From the NCBI GenBank assembly GCA_018881555.1, contig JACAXG010000026.1:7925825-7989824 (forward strand): a stretch of 64,000 nucleotides of DNA, in the 5' to 3' direction. The translations under genes were made by a program, and so were the position numbers. This document shows positions 12,640 to 24,867 of the stretch, one piece after another. Positions within the stretch are counted from its first letter, which is position 1. Every line of letters begins with the position of its first letter. The DNA is from Amblyornis subalaris (lineage: Eukaryota; Chordata; Aves; Passeriformes; Ptilonorhynchidae). The notes beneath the pieces are model-generated. The model made no database searches, was not told the origin of the DNA, and worked only from the letters and a program-made list of their open reading frames with translations.

Positions 12640-13470
12640 GAGGGGGAAAGCTGATGTGTTTAATGCTGTTCTTCTCTGGTCTTCACTAATGAGGTTACTA
12701 CCAGTGTCTAATAGAACAAACGCTGGCAATAAGCCAACCTGAACTAATGAAAAAGGGTTTAGAAAATGCTTAGGTGAGTTAGAGGTGTGTGAGTTAGATG
12801 AGCTTGTTGAACATCATTCCCAGATGTTTAACAAACTCGTGAAATACCAAAGATGTTGGCACTTGTGCTCAAGACTTTGCAAAGGNCAAATAAAATACCA
12901 AATGGTGGGAGGAAGGAAAATATTTTTGTACACAGAGAAGAAAGGAAAGAAAATAGGGTGTTATAAACACTTCTCTAAAATAACCGGTAAAGTACCAGAG
13001 GAAACAATCACAAAACTGAGCTATAGTCCAAGAACATAGTGAGAATAACATCAGAAAACAGAATTTGTTGAAGAAGGTCATGTTTCAGGCCATGAGTAAG
13101 TTTTGAAAACAAAAGAGAAAACAGAATTTGTTGAAGAAGGTTGTGTTTCAGGCCGTGTGCAAGCTTTGGAAACAAAAAAACCCCACCCCCAATATATGCT
13201 ATATATGTGGAGTTCAGCATGAATACTCTGTTTTAAAACACATGCAAGATGAGAAAAACAATACATACAAAATGTATTTGGAGTACTCACTGACTGAAAG
13301 AGTATATCAAGCGAAGTTCTGTGACAGACTTTCTTTGATTCTCTTTTGTCCTATGTTGATTAGGGATCTGGATAATGATGTAGAGGGACTTACTACATTT
13401 TCAGATGATACTGAGCAGGAGAACAGCGCTGAGGTGTATTTTCAATTTCTTTCTCACAAGAAGACTCTTG
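12640..13470 (+). mobile_element. Ancient CR1-like LINE reverse-transcriptase relic, plus strand
   Basis: Two colinear protein-level matches to CR1-type ORF2 appear. At 12647-12708 the frame gives KADVFNAVLLW and then, after a one-base shift, VFTNEVTTSV. This corresponds to the segment just before the reverse transcriptase where CR1 has a K-A-[ED]-x-x-N-A-F-F-x-S-V-F-T-N type motif. At about 13345-13412 the frame reads LFCPMLIRDLDNDVEG, then FSDDTE. This corresponds to the palm motif C region, with the Asp-Asp pair at 13404-13409 still present. Spacing between the two is about 0.7 kb, close to that in CR1 after some deletion. The palm match lies in a 144-codon open frame (13128-13562), but the upstream part of that frame is not RT-like and the element is badly decayed. 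A 63-bp tandem duplication lies between the two matches. The element is not functional, and could be CR1 or a related L2/L3 clade. Confidence 0.5.
13054..13179. repeat. 63-bp tandem duplication, two copies
   Basis: Copy 1 spans 13054-13116 and copy 2 spans 13117-13179. Both start 'gaaaacagaatttgttgaag' and differ at only a few positions (for example gtcatgtttcaggccatg versus gttgtgtttcaggccgtg). This is a local duplication old enough to have gained several substitutions. It lies inside the LINE relic region. Confidence 0.9.
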
Positions 13471-13562
13471 ATCTTAATCTGCACCAAGCTGTGATGCTGT
13501 TACAGGCATTACATCTAAAGCCCAGAAATGTATGTTTAGTAATAAGTACAAAATCATGGTAA

Positions 13563-16500
13563 CCTCAAATCAAGACCTTTCTTTTTCTTACTGGGGATAA
13601 AAGGGTAAAATAAATTGCTTTTGGAGAAGACATATGAAATAACCTGCTTGAAAAACAACAGTAAAATGAGAGGAGCCAGTCACTAGATTGATGTATAACT
13701 TTCAAAATAAATCAGGCATGCTTCCACAGGAGCAAGGCTATCCAGTCACCAAAGGCTACTGATTGCGTAGACAGTGTATCTGAATTCCCTCTGGCACNGA
13801 GGAATGCGAACACAAACTATTTTACTAATGTCTTTCCTCCGAAAGTAAAAGAAATGGAAGGAGGCTTTGGCTTTTCTTGGTTCAGTAGCTGAAGCCCATG
13901 TGCAATAAAAGCTTTATCTGCTTCATGAGCTGGGGTAAGGTAGCAAGTGGCAGTCGTGGTGCGGAGATACAGCTCGTGTGTGCTCCCCTTTGGCCTGTAC
14001 TCCAGAGTGTAAAGCTGCAGCATGGGAACTTCTGAGCAAGGAAAGGCCACAGACACAGGCCAGCTCCATAGTATTAAATCTGGTACAGCGAGTTCGTTTA
14101 CCCTTGCGCTGCTCTGGGCTGAGAGTTGTATACTTCCTGTCAGTCAAACCCCAGAGCACTGTGGGCCAGAGCCTGTGTTTGGAATACTGCTTTAAGTACA
14201 AATAATACCTCGGAATCTCTTTGGAACACTCNGGACATAAAGCATTGCCTACCATAAACAGGGATGTCAGAACACATAGCTTTTCTCAAAATGTTCTTTT
14301 GTTATACCAAGTGGCAAACAACAGTAAGCCTTGCTCTAAATCATTATAGTGCACATCTTCTCTGAATCTGTGCTCCCACGTTTGCACATNCTATGTCACA
14401 ACAGATCTTGCATCTTTTGCAGAGCATGATGAGCTTGAGTAACCATTCCTGTCAAATTCCCTAGAAATACAGGCAGGGCTGACATAATGAGGTACCTTGT
14501 TGCTATGTCAGTGCAAGAATTTTAATAGTTGTTTTAAATGGCAATATATCTTTACTCTTTGTGTCTTTACAAATATGTCAAACAGGTATTTCTGATNTCT
14601 GTCAGGAAAAAAGAATTACCATGAATATTTATATGGAAGAATATTATATTTCTTCCTGTACCATTTTTCGTTTCAGAGGAAACCAGAGAAATGTTGGGCC
14701 TGATGGTCTTATTTATAGCAGTATCACAGAGAAGCTGATCTGATCCCAGTTTATGAGTTCNTATAACTGCTAATCTTCATTTCTCATTCTGAAATAGGTA
14801 AGACCACATGTGATCACGTTTATATAAAAGTGTCTTACATAAGTATAGCTTATTAAAGATAGTCTGTATTTTAAATATATGGTCAATCTCTTTTATAATA
14901 TATTAAATAGTGAGGGCTAAAAATATTTGAAAATGGAGCACTGCCACTTTGCTCTGATTTGCAAATAAAATATTCTTTTGTTGATGTTAGCTCTCATCCT
15001 ACTTCACTCTGCTCTTCCCATCAATTTTCAAGAAGTTAACTGTGAAATGTTAAAGGTTGTTAAGCCTACAGAGCATTTTACAGGATCAGAAACAGAGAAG
15101 CCAGTGGATTAGAACATGATATTTGGAATCAGTGTGCCAGAAGCAAAACTTAATATTTATGAATCCTTTTGGGTCAGCATTCATGCTGGTAAGTATTAAC
15201 AGAGTGTCTTTCCTTTTTGAGTACTTAAAAATAGCTAAGTATAAATAAGTATGTTTTCTNTATTACTGTAAAAAAGCCATCTGCATAACTTTGCAGATGG
15301 TCTGATATGCTTGCTTTGTAATTATGATTCTTCACCACTGCTTGTAAAATGAATGCTTGGTATGCAGTGACTGATGATAATTTAATAACTATTTTTATCA
15401 TATTGCTGATCAAAGCGTGCAAGAAGGATGAAATTATTTTAATAAAATCTACTGGGAGCAAAGTTTTGTTCTGCCCTCCTCGGTCAGTTCAATTTGGTTT
15501 ATGGAGTACATGTTTTTCTTAATTAGATGCTTTTCTATGTTATCATTCACAAAGTTACTTTGTGTGAAATTGCCCAAATATTTAGGAGAGGAATTAGAAA
15601 TGTCATGATGCCAAATGCACATGGGATGTGCTGTGAAGCTTAGAAGGGTGGGAATGGCTACAGAAGTGACATGAACCAGACTCTGTAGGTTTCAGATTCT
15701 CTGTTCTAGCAACACTGCCATGATCACCTACAGCCTGTGGCTGCCTTTGAGTTATGGGATGACTGGGTTGTTGGGAGGTTCTCTGGTTCAATTACAGGTG
15801 CAGTTTGCCTGGATTATTTAAGTAACATATGTNGTGATTTTTTCTGCATTTTATTTCTATTCATTTGACCAATCAAATATGACCCTATTCTCCAATAGGC
15901 ATATTTTTCAACATATAAGGTACAAGTAACCACACATAAAAAATAGAAAATCAGTATATAAATAGCCATAATTCTGCAAATGAAATGTGACATATGAGGA
16001 ACTTGCATATTGGCTTTATAATTTGATATCTGCTTAGTTCATTAAAAATAGTGTAGTACTTGAATAAACATAATACACAATTATAGGCCTTTGGAATTCC
16101 ACGGATTGTATTTCTATGTCCAGCTTCAGTTTTGAAGTTTGTTCAAAGTTCAACCTACTACATGAGTTTCTACCTAACACATGAAAATATTTGCTTATAA
16201 GGTATCATAATTTATGGGAATACTGATGTACAATACAAAATGAAGTGTAGCATGGACCCAAATAATATTGATTACCTTTTATTAACTGACAATTAAAGAA
16301 CAAAAGACACTGAAAGTATTATTTAATTCTAAAGAATGACTTTTTTTTAATACTAGAAGATTTGGAGGGATAAATCTTTGGAAATAAATATCCAATAATC
16401 TATGTAGTCATCAGATTCCTCTGCTTTTTGATTCAATGAAAAGATCATTGTGTATTGCTAGAGCTAGACGTGGCACTTCCCAGACTGTACCTCTACAGTT

Positions 16501-17504
16501 TGGGTTTGGTTTAATCTTTGTACATTCCTGGCTTCAAATTACCAAAATTTGAAGTGTTATCCTAATAGGAAATTTGGAAAAAATGCTTAAATTCTTTCTG
16601 TCTGCCAGTCAGCCTGTGAATGTGTCTTGTGATTGCGCAGTCCGTGCTGATTTTAACATCTTCATGCATGTCCTTTTATGTTTACCAGTGAGCCTCAAAT
16701 CTTCCCTGGTCTATTTGTATTCTGTAGACTATTAAATAGCTATTGTGAAATGGAAACATAGTAAATTATAACAAATTCCAAGCAAATGTGTTAGATTGTC
16801 AAAAATAAGTAAAAAGCAGACAGCTGAAATGCTGTAAATCACAAAAGCAAGATTTTTACNTGCTTGTTTCACACAGCAGGTGCTTGGGCAGATTCATTAT
16901 CCAGATTGTTCTCGTGAAGAATAAGGCATAGTAATATCTTGTCCTCTTCCCTTCCCTGCATTCATATAGTGTTTTGGAAGAGCTGAAATCAAAATGAGGG
17001 GAGGAAAGATCATATGACAATGCTGATTTCTCTGTGCATCCTCTAACAGCGGATAAGGAGAATCCTGAAGGAATATAGGGATAATCTCAGAAAGCATCTT
17101 AAAAAGATGCTCTTTTCCCATCCTTCCTCTGTGTCTTGGCCTCATTTCACAGCTGTACCTACACTAATGAGAAACAATTGCTTTGCTTTGAGCGTGTTGA
17201 CATTGCTGGGAGTTTTATTATAAATTTTATAGCCCGAATGTGAATCTTGGTTTTGATATTGAAGATAAAATCTCTTTTTAGGTTAGCAGATTAATATTTT
17301 TGTTTACCTCTTCATCTATAAGAACACACTTTCCCCCATATCAGGGCAGAAGAGGCCAAAAGCACAACTTGAGTTTTAATTTTTAGCTAACTATTCTCTG
17401 AAGGGAAAGTAGAACTGCTGAAGCAGAACTGGTTGCATCTGAGTTTCCCCAGAGGGAGGAAAGGTGTAGCCCTAAGGATTGTTAACCAAAAGATTATTGG
17501 ATTA
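13563..17504. other. Unique non-coding DNA with one exon-like segment
   Basis: No confident gene. A less AT-rich, CpG-bearing patch lies at about 13900-14170 and is open on both strands (see the candidate at 13817-14031). A 9-bp perfect inverted repeat lies at 15277-15285 and 15292-15300. Ns are scattered up to 16860. No interspersed repeat recognised. Confidence 0.5.
13817..14031 (-). other. Candidate terminal coding exon, minus strand (unproven)
   Basis: On the minus strand a strong acceptor, 'tggcctttccttgctcag' with a pyrimidine-rich tract, precedes an open frame of about 70 codons ending in a TAG stop at 13817-13819. The peptide includes LQLYTLEYRPKGSTHELYL and later HGLQLLNQEKPKPPSISFTF. 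The composition looks like ordinary protein rather than translated AT-rich noise, and the patch retains several CpGs. I recognise no family. A plus-strand frame (13978-14205) also crosses the patch, so openness alone is weak evidence. No upstream exon with a matching phase was identified. Confidence 0.2.
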
Positions 17505-17591
17505 AGACATTAAGCTTGGCAGCGTTGGGTTAACGTTTGGACTCAATGATCTTAGGGGCCTTTCCTAAGCTAAATGATTCTATGGTTCTAA
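17505..17591 (+). mobile_element. CR1 LINE 3'-end fragment, plus strand
   Basis: A short, diverged CR1 3' UTR end. It contains 'gcgttgggttaacgtttgga', 'ctcaatgatctta', 'cctttcctaagctaaatg' and the tail 'attctatggttct'. These correspond to the classic CR1 ending (GTTGGACTTGATGATCTTA, then CCAACCTAAATGATTCTATG). Only the last 80 or so bases are present, which is typical of extreme 5' truncation. Confidence 0.8.
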
Positions 17592-19436
17592 ATAGAAACT
17601 TTATGTGTGGTGGTTCTCAACACGGTGAGATGCATGAACATGTATTGCATGATGGGAGCATCTCCACATTGCTCCAACATTAACATTCCCGGGAGTACAC
17701 TGCAAACCTCTATCCATTCTGGTAGCTGTGAGTTGTATGTGGTCGTTATGCACATGGTCAATCCAACTGGACAGTATTTCTTGGCTGCATCATTGGGAGA
17801 AATTTATTTTGGACTTTTGGGTATTTTTTTTCTATGGATTGGGGGTTTTTCAGATTGGAATTACATATATGGTATTTAGTAATAGCGTCTGCAGAAGAGT
17901 TTCTAAGCTGTGCTCTCTCCAGCCGCTTCCTGCAGAATCCCTGGTTTCTTAGGTCTCTGTTTGTCATTTTGTCGGTACTATGAGATCTTTTTCTTGGAAA
18001 ATATTAGTGGACTGGAGACCACACAGAGAGGTGTGTTACCATCCAAAAATATTTTAGTAGGGTGGCAGTCATAGGTCTTGAGGTTTTTAAGAAAACAGTT
18101 CTAAAACCACTCCTCAGAAACATAGTCTTCCCTTTTTTTTCTACCTCCTGGGTGTGTCTTCTCAGTTTCTTTTCTCATGGGTATTGCCAGGATATGCATA
18201 TCATTTAGTAAAGTTGTTTGTATAGGAAGGTGCAAAGCAGGAAAGTATTGCCTTGACTTTGATTGTTTTAACTATACCAATACTACTAGAGATTTAAAAA
18301 AAAAAAAAAGACAACAAAAGAGAAAGAACTGAAGTTGATATTAAGCACACTAAATACACTAATAAAATACACTTTTTAAGACAGAGATTGCATCTTTCTT
18401 TCTCTGTCAGCTTAACACGGGAAAGTTTGTTAATTTTTTTTGTTTCCTTTGATTTTGTAGTATTTGCATATAGAAATCTATATTGTCACTGTTGTCTCTC
18501 ATTGAATCTGTTCTTGAAGACACAAGAAACTGCACCTTGGTCCTTTCAGTGGAAAGACTGACCTCTTTAATTAATGAAGATTACACAGAAATTAAAGTGC
18601 AGTGTTGATTAGCTGAATGTCATGGAGGTCACTGAATAATTTCAGATGTTGAGAGAATTTTCCATACACTTAATAGACCTCGTGACCCTGTATTAGTTGA
18701 AAGTGAAGTTTGAACAAGAGAGCAAAGGGCACAGCTTTCCAGTCTAGCTACATGAACCAGTATGAAACAGAGGCGCATCCCCTGGACTGGATAGACCTTA
18801 TCTTAAAGAAAGAGTTAATGCTGCCACTCTTAAATAAAAAGATTATCTAGTGTGCCTTTGAATATTTTTCAAATCTATTTTGCAGGTCTAGCATTCCACC
18901 AGTATAACTAGAGTATGGTGTGAGTAGATGTATCTAATGATGTATCTAATGAGAATAGGGAGGATCCTTTTGTAAACATATCCAAATCTCATTTTGTAAT
19001 TAGATTGATGTTTAACATTGCTATAGAAGCAGACAATTGCCAATGTCAATTAATGCCATTGATCTGATTCCTTATTAATTGGTCATTGTCAAATAATTAA
19101 TCATTGACTGGATGTGTAGTTTAATCTTTTCAGTTAATGAGGGACTGATCATTTTCTGGAGGAAAAATCTGGAACTACTCCTCACTTCTAAAGCCCTGCA
19201 CTGCTTGGAAACCTGTGTTAGGCTGAAAAAAATCAAGAGAACGGTTAGTTCTTAAAGAAAATATATAAAGATAATTTTCCATCTGTTGCAAATGTTGTAG
19301 TTCATCTTTTAATATGCTTTGTACTTGTTTTAGACTGATTTGTATTTTACAGGTGTAAAATTCAAGTTAAGATGAGATTTTGGAGTGCTTGCATTTCAGT
19401 TCTGTAATACGTATGTTGTTTTTGTGATGTTCGTAG

Positions 19437-19625
19437 GTCATACAGATACTGAAGGAAGAACTTCAAGCAAAAATCAGTTATGATCTTAAGTGCTGGAAAA
19501 CCAGCAGGCCACCTTGTGAAAGCTATTTTGACATCATGAGCAAGAGGGCCCTTATGGAGGACCAGGCATCAGCTAAGATCCTTGAAAGGAACCAAGCTGC
19601 TGCCCAAGGAGCATTCCAAGGTTAA
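19437..19625 (+). other. Candidate terminal coding exon, plus strand (unproven)
   Basis: A T-rich tract ending in TAG ('gttgtttttgtgatgttcgt' then ag) immediately precedes a 62-codon open frame ending in TAA at 19623-19625. In frame the codon just upstream of the segment is itself TAG, so the frame opens exactly at the putative splice site. The peptide begins VIQILKEELQAKISYDLKCW and ends KILERNQAAAQGAFQG, a hydrophilic, partly helical-looking composition. GC content is visibly above the flanks. I do not recognise a family. It could instead be a fragment of an old pseudogene or an unrecognised repeat. A weak donor-like site (CAAG then gttaaa) overlaps the stop. Confidence 0.25.
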
Positions 19626-20564
19626 AGATTCCCAATCAAGAAGCTACCAAAGGAAGCAGGCTGTTCTGTGAGCACAAAATCATGTGAAAACCATGTTGCT
19701 CAGATCTACAGGTTCTCTGTGTATAAGAACACTTAGTTGGCCCTAGGTATGCATATCAAGGCTAAATAGAATAATATGTCTGGGGGGCATGTGAGGTAAA
19801 GAATAACATAACCAGTACAACCCAGAGGGTTTGAGAACCTTTTTAGGTGTAGGACCTGGAAAGGCAAACAATTCCTAGTAACTGTTGGAGCCCTGAGGGT
19901 TTCATTTGTAATGACGTGTTGCAGAAGGAAGGAAAAAATTGAGTTTCGTTACTTCATATCAAGCTCTTTTTGATGGTTTCAAAGGAAGAGTTCAAATGTG
20001 ACTCTGAATATTGCATTCTCCTTTACTGAGAAGTAGAATTTTGTACCAAAATTATTTTTTAGCTTTAGATACACTTTGCCCCTCAGGATCTTGTATATTT
20101 TTTCCTTTTTTTAATTTTTTTTTTCCTTTGTCTTCCGTGACTGCCCAGATATTTTTATGCTAAGCTTTCTAGATCCTCTAGATATTGTATTTTGCTTTAT
20201 GCATTTGTGCCTTCTGAAGATTCAAATGTATCAAGTAATTTGGGTAGCCCTTCTTTTTTGCCTTAAGGAAAAAGAGGGAGCTGAACTTGATACAAAGATT
20301 TCCAACTTTATAGCTGTATTGCCAACCTGATTTAATACATGAAACTTGTGCATATGTTCAGGTTTGGCTCTTTAGTGATGTTGTAATTGTTGTGAATGTC
20401 AAAATATCTACCGGAAATAAGTTTGTGTGATAAACTGATGTACATTCAGTGGGAAGGGAAATCATGAATCACTAGTTTGAATGAAATTCATGGATATAAA
20501 TTTTATCTTGGACTTTTCAAATATTTTTTCAATGTGCATTTTATATATTTGGATTCTGTTACAG

Positions 20565-20707
20565 TCCATGCTTATGGAAAATGACAGTCTGGTCAGTGTC
20601 TATTCAGATGAACTCTTTCCACAATTGACATTAAATCCTACAGATTCTGAGGATTTTTTTAATGAATACTATTGCTCATGGTTGTTGAACAGTCAGAGTA
20701 GTCAAAG
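20565..20707 (+). other. Candidate internal exon, plus strand (unproven)
   Basis: The segment lies between an acceptor (tttggattctgttacag) and a donor (CAAAG then gtaaag). Only one frame is open, with 47 codons starting in phase 0 and ending with two extra bases. The peptide includes VYSDELFPQLTLNPTDSEDF. An AT-rich open frame also runs upstream through the acceptor, so the exon boundary is not proven. The phase does not match the candidates at 19437 or 23532. Confidence 0.18.
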
Positions 20708-23700
20708 GTAAAGAGTAGTGGTTTTAGTGTCTAGGAAACTAGGTTGCTGAGGAGTTGAACATTTTTCTTAGTTGATTTAAATATACAAAATCCATAAATG
20801 TTGAGTGGTGACAGTGGAGCATTTTGTCATCATTGTAAGAACACCTACAAAAGAAGTAAATTGCAATTTTGCTTTACTTTTACTCTTCGTATAATCTGAT
20901 TTTATAACTAATTCATTTTTCTCATAGTTTGTTTTCTCTAATAGTGTTGAATTGTCGAACATTTTGATTAAGTCCATTGTTAATTCTTAAACCTGAAGTA
21001 TGAACAAGACATATTAAAAAGAGAAATAGTAAAGCGATGTTTGAAAACACATCGTATACATAATCTTTCTCAGCTGTTTAATGATTATTCAATACTGTTT
21101 TCTCTGCTGCTGTTCACACAATACATAAAAAATGAAGAAATGTTAATGTAAAGTTTTCAAGCCTAGCAAAACTGCTGTTTTATGTGAATTCTAATAGCCT
21201 ACAGAACGTAGAAGACATTGCAAGTAATTTCTGAATTCACAATCTATACCCTCCAGGGACAGCTTGTATACATAATTCTTTATGCAAATATTTAAAGGTT
21301 TGTTTTATATCTTTCAGAATATACTTTCAGCTCTGACTTTCTTCTTTGCTTAGTTGCATTTTGAGTGTTGAATTTTATGTGTGGTTAAAATAGAAAAAAC
21401 AGGGCAAAAATTAAGAAATGTTCCATAGCTTCGATAGTATTTTGCTTGGAAGTGTTGGCTTAGATGTTTTTCTAAGGAAATAGAGCAGTTTAAATAGATT
21501 TATGTTCTATAAAGCAGTAATTAACACTTTCATGAATTGATGAGTTGTAAATATTTTTTATGTCATTTTAGCATAGAATTGTTAGTAGACTAATGAAGAT
21601 GAGGTAACCTATTTTATTTACTTTAAAGTATTCTGCCTGGTTTCAGTAAAAAGGCAACGTAAATAATCCAGAAAATTTGTTCTATTTTCCTCTGAATGTT
21701 TAAGCACTCCTTCATTTCCTCTCTTCATAGTTTCTCACTTACAGTGTTTGGCTAACAAGTTCTTTTTGTTAAGACAACAAAGACTGTTCTTCCAAGGTCC
21801 AGATGATAATTTAAAAATTGCCACAGGAGTCTGGGTATTTTGCTCTATTTCTGATGACATCGGTTGCTTCAAATCAGGACATAAAATAAAAAAATTGTGT
21901 TGAAAGTCTGTTTTTAATAAGGAACTCCTCAGTTCATTTCTATATTGAGGTTTCTCTTTGGTGCTGTTTGTGCTGAGAAGCTGTCAGTATGACGTACACA
22001 AGACTCACAAAAATTCAAAGAAAATCAAACACAGTTGAAAAATAATTACAATCAGTTTAGTAAAGAGACCAACCAAGAATTAAAATATTGATCATCTTCC
22101 CATACTCAACTTTCAGGTGCGGGAATGCTACACCTTGACCTGTCTTTCAGATTTTATCTTTTTTTTTGGCTGAGGTTTACATTTAATGAACTTGTGGATA
22201 AGGGGTAGTAATAATTACAAATAAGGTAAAAATCCCTTTGTTTCCATTTGTAAAAATCCATAATGTTTCCATTATGAAGCTCCAGGTCTTGCAGCCATAA
22301 ACAATCTTTGTGTTCAAACGTCCTCTCTTTTATTCAAGTGGATTTCTTTCCAGAGCCTTTGGACTTTTCTTGAGATGCAGTGCTTAATATTCTTCAAACA
22401 ACCCCTCTGTGTGGGCTGGAATTAATACCAAACCCCAGCTTTAAAAACATTTCAGTCTATACAAGCTTGTAACTGTGATCAGCCAGTGCTTTCTTTTGCT
22501 GTGGTCACTGTTTTTGTTATTTAGATAGTAATTGAAAAGTGTTCTCTTCCCTGAAATCACAAAATTCTGAAAGAATGAATATGGTAAGTACATAAGCTCT
22601 TCAGATTTATTCACCTAGGTACTTCACATTTCTTTCCAGTTCATCCCTTATCTTGCAGTTTGGAGTCTTTGTCCAGGTGCATTTTCTTTAGTACTTGATT
22701 ATACCTCAATTATACCAATTATACACTGTTCAACGGGGTTGCTATCAAAGTGACCTGCATCTGCACAGATCAAGTGGATCTGTAGGTTCACCACTTAGGT
22801 TGAGAAGTGGAGAGAAGTTTTACTTGTGTTTTGAAATTTTTGCTAAGAAACACTCCCTTTTTATTTACAAATAATATTACATGAGTTACTGACCTCACAG
22901 TCAGTTTTATCACATTCAATTTAGATATAACTTAAATTTCTTTTCCTTTTTACCATTCTTTACAGCAGTGGTTGACCAGGTTGCCTTTGTGTTCTTTCCC
23001 TTTTAAATAGTGTAGGTTTATTTTGTGGTTTATATTGCTTCTGCCTGTAACTGGGTGTCTTTCTGCACCCAATTTTAAATCTAGTTTTCTTTGCTGTTCT
23101 TTTCATGTATCCCAAGTGTATTCTCATCTATCCATCCCTACAAGATAGACAAAGGCTGCAGTTCTGTTGGAATCCTCCTTCACTTTGTGTTGTCTCAGAT
23201 ACCTGATTTTCCTACAGTGAGTAATGAAATTATTAGATATGAAAATTTACTCATTTCATCCTCACTGAGTTTTGAGCCTTTTTAAAATGGCAAGGTGTCT
23301 GCCTGCCTGATATCTTAGAGCAGCTTTTTGTGAAGGTGCTTTCCCAGCTGACGTCACTGACTGAGCTACAGATTTAGTGGCATTAGGCTGGTTTGCTAAA
23401 TGGCAGAACTAAAAGTATCCAAAAGTAGTAGAATAAATAGAAGAAAGATGCCTTTAAGGAATGGAAGAAAATGAAGGATAAACCTGGTAATTTCTGATTT
23501 GCTTTTAAAGTGTTTTTATATTCTATTTCAGGGGAAAGAAAAGAATATGTGTCATGTCATGCTGCATAATGTAGATGAGGAGTGAGTACTTTTCTGTGTT
23601 ATGTTTATGGTGTTACTCGGTATGCCAGTACATCTGTGATTTAGAAAAAAAACAAAGTTTCTTCAAGATCAGTTGGTGCAATTTTGTTTGTGGAGAGTTA

Positions 23701-24867
23701 GCTTGTGCTTAAGTGTATGTAAATTATAGTAATCAAAATGTATGATTACGAATCTTTGGAATAAACAAGTTGAACCAAGGCTAAAATCCATTTTATGAGG
23801 CAATGTATATATAGTGGAGGGATTTTCTGTAACATGTAATTCTTCTAGGGGAAAACAGTATATTGTTTTAATCTTTTCCTCTGTAGTCAACACAATGTAC
23901 AATTAATGACTCAGTGTTGTGGAATATTTTCCCAGGCTTGAAATATCCAAGGTGCTAAGTGCCTCATGAATACCAAACACTAGCCTTGCTTGATAGATCA
24001 GGATTTAATCAGACAGCCAAAGACCCATCTATTTGTCCTTCAATCTGGATAAAGGTTATTGCATTGTTTTCTGTATCTCTAGTAATAAACGAATGCTGGC
24101 ATAAGGGCATAGAACCATATTTTTTGCTCGGGAGAGTTCAGAGGAATGTGCTGTGAGTAGCTCATAAAAGTGTATCAGACTTAATCTGAAAGCATCCATA
24201 GGAGCGGGATTACCGCTTCATGATGACTTGCCCCATCATATACCCAGCATTGCTGAGACTTCATTTTAAATTGCCTGATCATTGTTTCTGACCATCCATT
24301 CCTGTTCTCAGTTAAACTGGAGTTTGTTGTCTGAAGTTCACTTTCTTTTTGCAGAGGTGTTTCTGTGTTGTTGTGTCTGTTTTGATTCTTAATAGCATAA
24401 ACTTCATTATGACCCGCCTGTGAGATTAAATAATTTCATTTTCCTTGCTATTCTTTCACGTACATCTAAGCACTCCCATCTTCTTTTATTAACCACAGCA
24501 TCTCACTATAAACTCATCGAATTACATGTCCATTTGGACCTCCAGAGACAGGATTTTCAGGAGGATTGACCTGATTCTTAAATATTTTCCCTCATTTTCT
24601 GTTTCTATCATAGCATAACAGCTGCACTTAGGCAGACTTTATTTCAAATATTTTCCCTATTCAAACAAACCAGCTGTTTTCTGTTGCTCACAAATCTTAC
24701 CAGAAGTGTTTTATTTGTTCATTTTCTTCCAGAGCTTTGATGAAAGAGAGTTGTCACTGAGCATAAAGCACGATACTTGTGATCTGGTCCTATGTTTTGC
24801 ACCATGACAGAGGTGCAAAACCAGGCATTCAAATGTGTTCATGGTTTCATAGACACTATGTACTTAC

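Noticed and set aside
23532..23581. 50-base plus-strand exon between ttctatttcag and gtgagt
   Set aside because: It is too short to judge, only one frame is open, and it does not fit the phase of any neighbour.
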